Source of the DNA: a bacterium
GTDB taxonomy: Bacteria > B130-G9
Direction: 5' to 3'
Assembly: GCA_021160245.1 (NCBI GenBank)
Contig: JAGHCW010000170.1
Span: 1 to 9,844, forward strand
DNA length: 9,844 nucleotides
Below the pieces are notes generated by a model. It searched no databases. It saw only the letters and a list, made by a program, of their open reading frames with translations, and was not told where the DNA came from. Positions 6,393 to 9,844 of this stretch are shown here, in pieces (within the stretch, counting starts at the first letter, position 1; every line of letters begins with the position of its first letter). The translations under genes and the position numbers were made by a program.

Positions 6393-6779
6393 ATGAAGGA
6401 TGGCCGAATGTTCGGTGGGAAGTATGCTGAATCTTCATTTGCCTCCAAGTATCCTGCAAAAAGGCAAATATACCTGGAAGAGCTATGGGAGCTTAGTGAC
6501 GATGGCTCTTTTGCCCGGAAGATACCTGATAGCAGAGGAGCGTTGTTCCTGGAAGATAGCTTTGAGGTGATCGAGTTCTTCGCAATGAAAGGAGATCGAT
6601 TGATGAAAAAACAGCAGAATGGAACCGAGATAAGCGAGGTTGAGGAACTAGTAGAAATCACTAAATCGTATAGTCCAGGGAAGCACCGGATGCTGCGCGG
6701 GGAGGAAATCGTAAAAAACGACAAAGAGAAGCCTCCTAGGACCAAATCCGGTGTTCACCGGGCTAACAATCGAGCATAG
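6393..6779 (+). CDS. C-terminal fragment of the DUF6338 gene
   Basis: This 128-residue open frame lies in the same frame as the two fragments upstream. Its ATG is an internal methionine of the ancestral WVIVHMKDGR segment, whose first residues are encoded just before it, downstream of the TGA at 6354. There is no Shine-Dalgarno at a usual distance. The soluble part includes GGKYAESSFASKYPAKRQIYL and a lysine- and glutamate-rich tail. It is probably not made as a functional protein. Confidence 0.45.
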   Translation: MKDGRMFGGKYAESSFASKYPAKRQIYLEELWELSDDGSFARKIPDSRGALFLEDSFEVIEFFAMKGDRLMKKQQNGTEISEVEELVEITKSYSPGKHRMLRGEEIVKNDKEKPPRTKSGVHRANNRA

Positions 6780-6833
6780 TCCAAGCGGGGGCGATTCGGT
6801 GCCTGCAATCGCAGTGCTTAATGCACTCATGCC

Positions 6834-6850
6834 AACATATATTATATGTT
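6834..6850. promoter_or_regulatory. AT-rich palindrome upstream of the glycosyltransferase genes
   Basis: AACATATA and TATATGTT form a perfect 8-base inverted repeat around a single T. The site stands out as an AT-only block in GC-richer surroundings, 73 bases before the GTG at 6923. It contains TATATT and TATTAT, either of which could act as a -10 element, so an operator overlapping a promoter is possible. A smaller inverted repeat, AGTGC and GCACT around TTAAT, lies just upstream at 6813-6827. No regulator gene is near. Confidence 0.4.
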
Positions 6851-6922
6851 CTGGATAGTCATTCGCAGCCCGAATGATTGCCCTGGGCCTGTTTGGCAAT
6901 ACTCCTTGAGCCTCCCGGTCCG

Positions 6923-7639
6923 GTGTCGATAACCAAACACGCCTCGCACATCGCCCTCGCCCTGATCCTCATCCTTGCCTCGTATATGCGCCTCGAAGGG
7001 CTCGGTGAGAACTCGCTCTGGGTCGATGAGCGTATCGTCGGCAATTTGGCGGAATCTGGCGACGTAATGAGCGTCTTGCATTGTCTAGAAGAGGACATCC
7101 ACCCGCCGCTTCTGCATCTAATCGCTCATTTCACCATGAAACTCGGCGGTAGGTCGGAGTTCGCCCTCCGATTGCCCTCCGCGCTATTCGGCATCGCCGC
7201 CTGCTTTGCTGTGCCGATCGTTTTGATCGGGCTGCTCAACGTGTCACAGCATACGCGTCCGAAGTTAACTGACGCGCGGGGGATGGCCCTCTACATTCGA
7301 CGCAGCATAACCTCTGATGCAATCGTAGCTGATGTCGCCATCCATGACGCGCCGGGCTTTGAGTTCTATCTGCGTGAAGCTTGCCCGGACTATCCCTCAG
7401 ACAGAATTGTTCTCATAAAGAGACCTCGTGACCTTGAGCGAAATATGGGCCGCATAGCCAAATTCAAGAGATTCTGGTTGATCTCCATTGAAGGTGTCCC
7501 GAGTCCGCTGCTTGCGCTTGCTCAGAAACACTTGAGGCAAGTCAAAGTAGTTCGCTACTATAAGGTCAGCGCGACGCTTTTCACTTGGCCCGAGGACGCA
7601 GACCGGGCCCCCGATGATACGAAGGAAGTCGGAGAATGA
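6923..7639 (+). CDS. Internally deleted GT-C (PMT_2/GT39-like) glycosyltransferase, probably non-functional
   Basis: The 238-residue product (from GTG 6923) is a shortened paralogue of the next gene. Residues 1-96 match the neighbour's N-terminus, including the first membrane segment, SLWVDE (catalytic-type D35 and E36) and DIHPPLLHLI. In the stretch TKHASHI to WVDE, 22 of 33 residues are identical by hand alignment. Residues from about 100 match the neighbour's C-terminus: DARGM, FKRFWLISIE and TLFTWPED. About 265 central residues, including the SREARMY motif and most membrane helices, are missing, yet the frame is kept. A TTG at 6878 is another possible start. The paralogue's second methionine aligns with an ATA codon here, so the GTG is my choice, although its Shine-Dalgarno is poor. 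The end overlaps the paralogue by 4 bases (ATGA), suggesting that the pair was one operon. A surviving mini-protein role cannot be excluded. Confidence 0.7.
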   Translation: MSITKHASHIALALILILASYMRLEGLGENSLWVDERIVGNLAESGDVMSVLHCLEEDIHPPLLHLIAHFTMKLGGRSEFALRLPSALFGIAACFAVPIVLIGLLNVSQHTRPKLTDARGMALYIRRSITSDAIVADVAIHDAPGFEFYLREACPDYPSDRIVLIKRPRDLERNMGRIAKFKRFWLISIEGVPSPLLALAQKHLRQVKVVRYYKVSATLFTWPEDADRAPDDTKEVGE

Positions 7640-9120
7640 GGCTCTCAATCGCGAATCTGATGACAAAGAACTCAGTCCACATCACTTTGGGCTTGATTCT
7701 CATCCTAGCCGCATACTTGCGATTCAATGGGCTTGGAGATAACTCGCTTTGGCTGGATGAATGCTATACGGTGCAGTTCGCTCGCGCCGGCTTTGAGGGC
7801 GTTCTTACGGGCGTCGCGTCCGACATTCACCCACCGCTTTACTACTTGATCGTTCATGTCGTGATATTGGCTCTGGGCGCCTCTGAGCTCGTGGTAAGGA
7901 CACCCTCGGCCATATTCGGCATCCTGACCTGCTTCGTAACATTCCTCCTAGCAAGAATGGTCGCCGGCAGACGATTCGCCCTTCTCGCGGCGCTCCTTTT
8001 AGCGGTCTGTCCACTTGCAATAGACCACAGCAGGGAGGCGAGGATGTACAGTTTACTACCCCTGATGGCCGGGATCACCACCCTGGCCTTCCTGAAGCTC
8101 TTGGATGGCGTGACGAGGCGCAGGATTTTGATCGCCGGCGCCTGTGGAGGTCTGCTTCTATACACACATTACACCGGGCACATATATTTTGCGGCGTTAC
8201 TCCTTGCGCTCATGGCGCCATTGAGTCTCAACAAAGAAGCAAGAGCCGCGGCGATCAAAGCTCTTGCCCTTGCACTCGCGTTGTTCATTCCGTGGATACC
8301 GACTGTCTTCACCCAGTTCGGTCTAAGACGCGAGCATCTGCTCCGGTTCAGCCTAGAGTCCCTGAGAGATATGTTCACCTCCAACGGTCCCTTCTGGACG
8401 GTTCCAGACCAATCCCTGCGCCTCTTGGCAGGAGGCCTATTCCTTCTGTCGGTGGCTCTAGGTGTTATAGGTTCTTTCGTAGGCGGCCATGCGGAGTCTC
8501 CGGCCCGCAGAAAGAAAAAACGTGTTGCCTATTTGCTGGCAGTTGTACTTTTGGCCTTCGTTGCCATCTGCTTTCTCTTGAGCATTGCCCGACCCTTCTT
8601 CTTGCCCAAGAGTGGTCTATCGATCTATCCGGTGTTGATGGCGCTTTGCGCCTATGGCCTGTCTTATCTGTCAAGACCATCTTGGGTATGGCCTTGTGCG
8701 CGTGCACTAGTTGCAGGTTCGATAGCTATCAGTCTTGTCGCGCTGGCAATTGTGGGCGCGGCCTATAACTCCCCAAGGGAATACCCAGATGCCCGTGGGC
8801 TCTGTCACTTCCTGGAAAAGCAACCATCTTCAGAGCTATTGCTGTTGGTCCATAACTATAATTCCGCCATACTCAGATATTACTTGCCGGGAGCCTATCA
8901 GCAGTATGTCGCCGGGAGGATCGTTTTCATTAACAACATGGAAGAGCTGGTCACAAGACTGCCTAATATCCGCAGCTTCAGGCGATTCTGGCTTGTCAAC
9001 CTAACGAATGAGCCCAACTTCCTCCAATTGCTTGCCTCGGACAGCCTTATAGAGCAGCGCGCTGTTTGCTTCAAGGGATGCTACGCAACGCTCTATAGCT
9101 GGCCAGAAGATGCGAATTGA
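7636..9120 (+). CDS. GT-C family membrane glycosyltransferase (PMT_2/GT39-like, COG5305 type)
   Basis: The 494-residue integral membrane protein has about eleven hydrophobic segments and the standard motifs of the dolichyl/undecaprenyl-phosphate-sugar transferase superfamily. SLWLDE carries the catalytic-type D41 and E42 in the first outer loop. DIHPPLYYLI is at 63-72 and HSREARMYSL at 131-140. A soluble C-terminal part (about 380-494) contains PDARG, RRFWLVNL and TLYSWPED. Such enzymes move a sugar from a lipid-phosphate carrier to a lipid, glycan or protein on the outer face of the inner membrane. The acceptor cannot be told from sequence. Start choice: the ATG at 7636 overlaps the upstream stop as ATGA and has AAGGAAG (7622-7628) 7 bases before it. 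The ATG at 7660 is an alternative that aligns better with the paralogue's start. The gene looks intact. Confidence 0.87.
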   Translation: MRLSIANLMTKNSVHITLGLILILAAYLRFNGLGDNSLWLDECYTVQFARAGFEGVLTGVASDIHPPLYYLIVHVVILALGASELVVRTPSAIFGILTCFVTFLLARMVAGRRFALLAALLLAVCPLAIDHSREARMYSLLPLMAGITTLAFLKLLDGVTRRRILIAGACGGLLLYTHYTGHIYFAALLLALMAPLSLNKEARAAAIKALALALALFIPWIPTVFTQFGLRREHLLRFSLESLRDMFTSNGPFWTVPDQSLRLLAGGLFLLSVALGVIGSFVGGHAESPARRKKKRVAYLLAVVLLAFVAICFLLSIARPFFLPKSGLSIYPVLMALCAYGLSYLSRPSWVWPCARALVAGSIAISLVALAIVGAAYNSPREYPDARGLCHFLEKQPSSELLLLVHNYNSAILRYYLPGAYQQYVAGRIVFINNMEELVTRLPNIRSFRRFWLVNLTNEPNFLQLLASDSLIEQRAVCFKGCYATLYSWPEDAN

Positions 9121-9178
9121 ATCCTGTCTTGAGCCTGAGTAGCCTGAGCCACCCTCATGTGGGCCATTTCAACACGTT

Positions 9179-9206
9179 TTGATGACAGCGCAATCTGTAG
9201 TATCAT
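9179..9206 (+). promoter_or_regulatory. Possible promoter of the GT4 glycosyltransferase gene
   Basis: TTGATG (9179-9184) and TATCAT (9201-9206) are 16 bases apart, placing a start near 9213 and a leader of roughly 27 bases before the ATG at 9240. The rest of the 119-base gap holds a 9-base tandem repeat (AGCCTGAG at 9132-9139 and 9141-9148) and no convincing terminator for the gene before it. Confidence 0.35.
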
Positions 9207-9239
9207 AGCCCTATCTGGTTCTCACCAATGGGAGTGAAG

Positions 9240-9844
9240 ATGTCATACTGCATTTTAGGGCCAGTTGTTCCGCTTAGGGGCGGGATAGCCCACTATACAA
9301 CGCTGCTGGCTACCGAGCTTGAAAAGAGAGCCGTGGTGAACGTCATCTCTTTTTCAAGGCTCTATCCCCGCGTACTGTTTCCCGGAAAATCACAGGTGGC
9401 CGAGAACGGCAGCCTTAGGCCGCTCACAAATGTCGATCATTGCCTCGACACCATGAACCCTCTCACATGGCGGAAAGCAGCCAAGAGAATTATCGCCCTC
9501 AAACCAGATATGCTGATCGTCCCATTCTGGGTCACATACATCGTGCCGCCAGTCCTCTCCGTCATCTCGATCGTGAGGCGCCATTTGAGAACAAAGGTGC
9601 TCTTCATCTGCCACAATGTAATCCCACACGACGTCGGCAAGCTGCATGTTTTGCTGGTCAAGGCGATGCTTAAAAAAGGCGATTTCGCCATCGTTCACTC
9701 CGAAGTCGAGGAGCGACTCGTCCATGAGCTCGTGCCCTCAATCAAGGTCACCAGACACGTTCACCCCATTTACGATTTCTTCTCAGCCGTAGGCGAATCC
9801 GATCGCAGTCTGCAACTTCCGGAAGCAAGAGATAACCTACGGCT
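9240..9844 (+). CDS. GT4-family glycosyltransferase, N-terminal part (runs off the window)
   Basis: An open frame of 201 complete codons reaches the window end without a stop. It begins MSYCILGPVVPLRGGIAHYT, where the RGGIAHYT loop is the glycine-rich nucleotide-sugar glycosyltransferase element of GT-B enzymes. It continues with VISFSRLYPRVLFPG, LDTMNPLTW, PDMLIVPFW, LFICHNVIPHD at about 122-132 and a VHSEVEE segment. I recognise this order from GT4-type transferases found in polysaccharide clusters. The start at 9240 is supported by GGGAG (9230-9234) 5 bases upstream; an ATG at 9228 in the same frame would overlap that ribosome site. The enzyme would act in the cytoplasm, adding sugars to a carrier lipid or glycan. 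The donor-binding C-terminal domain is outside the window, so the sugar is unknown. Confidence 0.8.
   Translation, partial: MSYCILGPVVPLRGGIAHYTTLLATELEKRAVVNVISFSRLYPRVLFPGKSQVAENGSLRPLTNVDHCLDTMNPLTWRKAAKRIIALKPDMLIVPFWVTYIVPPVLSVISIVRRHLRTKVLFICHNVIPHDVGKLHVLLVKAMLKKGDFAIVHSEVEERLVHELVPSIKVTRHVHPIYDFFSAVGESDRSLQLPEARDNLR

Larger units (their letters stand above)
5985..6779 (+). pseudogene. DUF6338 family membrane protein gene broken by two in-frame stop codons
   Basis: One continuous reading frame can be followed from an ATG at 5985 to a TAG at 6777-6779, interrupted only by TAA at 6054-6056 and TGA at 6354-6356. The parts join into a recognisable DUF6338-like protein. It begins with a hydrophobic N-terminal segment ending in VVPGFI, continues with KVYDLLVPRKRRD and two further membrane segments, and then WDDVF, YWVIVHMKDGR and a cytoplasmic domain with FASKYPAKRQIYLEELW. 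There is no frameshift. Each stop is one base away from a plausible sense codon (for example TCA to TAA, CGA to TGA). Other genes here end in TAA and TGA, so a changed genetic code is not a good explanation. The function of DUF6338 is unknown. Family recognition rests on the YDLLVP and WVIV.KDGR patterns as I recall them. Confidence 0.65.

Noticed and set aside
6748-6761. CCGGTG-TT-CACCGG inverted repeat near the end of the DUF6338 remnant, considered as a terminator
   Set aside because: The two-base loop is too tight for a hairpin without opening the stem, and no T-run follows.
5985-6779. Stop-codon recoding (for example TGA as a sense codon) to explain the broken DUF6338 gene
   Set aside because: Both TAA and TGA would have to be read as sense, but queE, queC and other intact genes of the window end at TGA and the vertex gene ends at TAA.
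1-9844. CRISPR arrays, tRNA or rRNA genes, insertion sequences
   Set aside because: No spaced direct repeats, cloverleaf-like segments, transposase frames or terminal inverted repeats were seen on either strand.

Overview
The window is bacterial: genes are closely packed, most starts carry a Shine-Dalgarno sequence, and candidate sigma70-type promoters are visible. Base composition is moderately GC-rich by eye. The mix of a HemW homologue, a DUF366 protein, an isolated microcompartment vertex protein and a DUF6338 remnant points to an environmental bacterium outside the well-studied model groups. The sequence does not let me name the phylum.

Left part (60-5107). A minus-strand hemW gene diverges from a plus-strand run of five genes. 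These are an OLD-type AAA ATPase, a TOPRIM (DUF3226-type) protein, queC, a DUF366 protein and queE. Each junction either overlaps (three clear cases) or touches through a stop/start motif, and every gene has its own GGAG-type Shine-Dalgarno. The run therefore looks like one translationally coupled operon with a good promoter at 1266-1294. QueE and QueC catalyse the last two steps to preQ0, the 7-deazaguanine precursor. The ATPase/TOPRIM pair resembles two-gene OLD/PARIS-type nuclease modules. Joining a defence-like module to 7-deazaguanine synthesis is the most interesting feature of the window.

Middle part (5108-7639). This stretch looks like a region of gene decay. After a 7-bp tandem repeat comes an intact, isolated EutN/CcmL-type microcompartment vertex gene. 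It is followed by an antitoxin whose C-terminal tail is cut off by an in-frame stop and whose toxin is absent. Next is a DUF6338 membrane-protein gene broken by two in-frame stops without any frameshift. Last is a GT-C glycosyltransferase gene that keeps its N- and C-terminal parts but has lost about 265 central residues in frame.

Right part (7636-9844). An intact paralogue of the deleted glycosyltransferase overlaps it by 4 bases. After a short gap with a possible promoter, a GT4-family glycosyltransferase begins and runs off the window end. This part looks like the edge of a surface-polysaccharide or glycolipid cluster.
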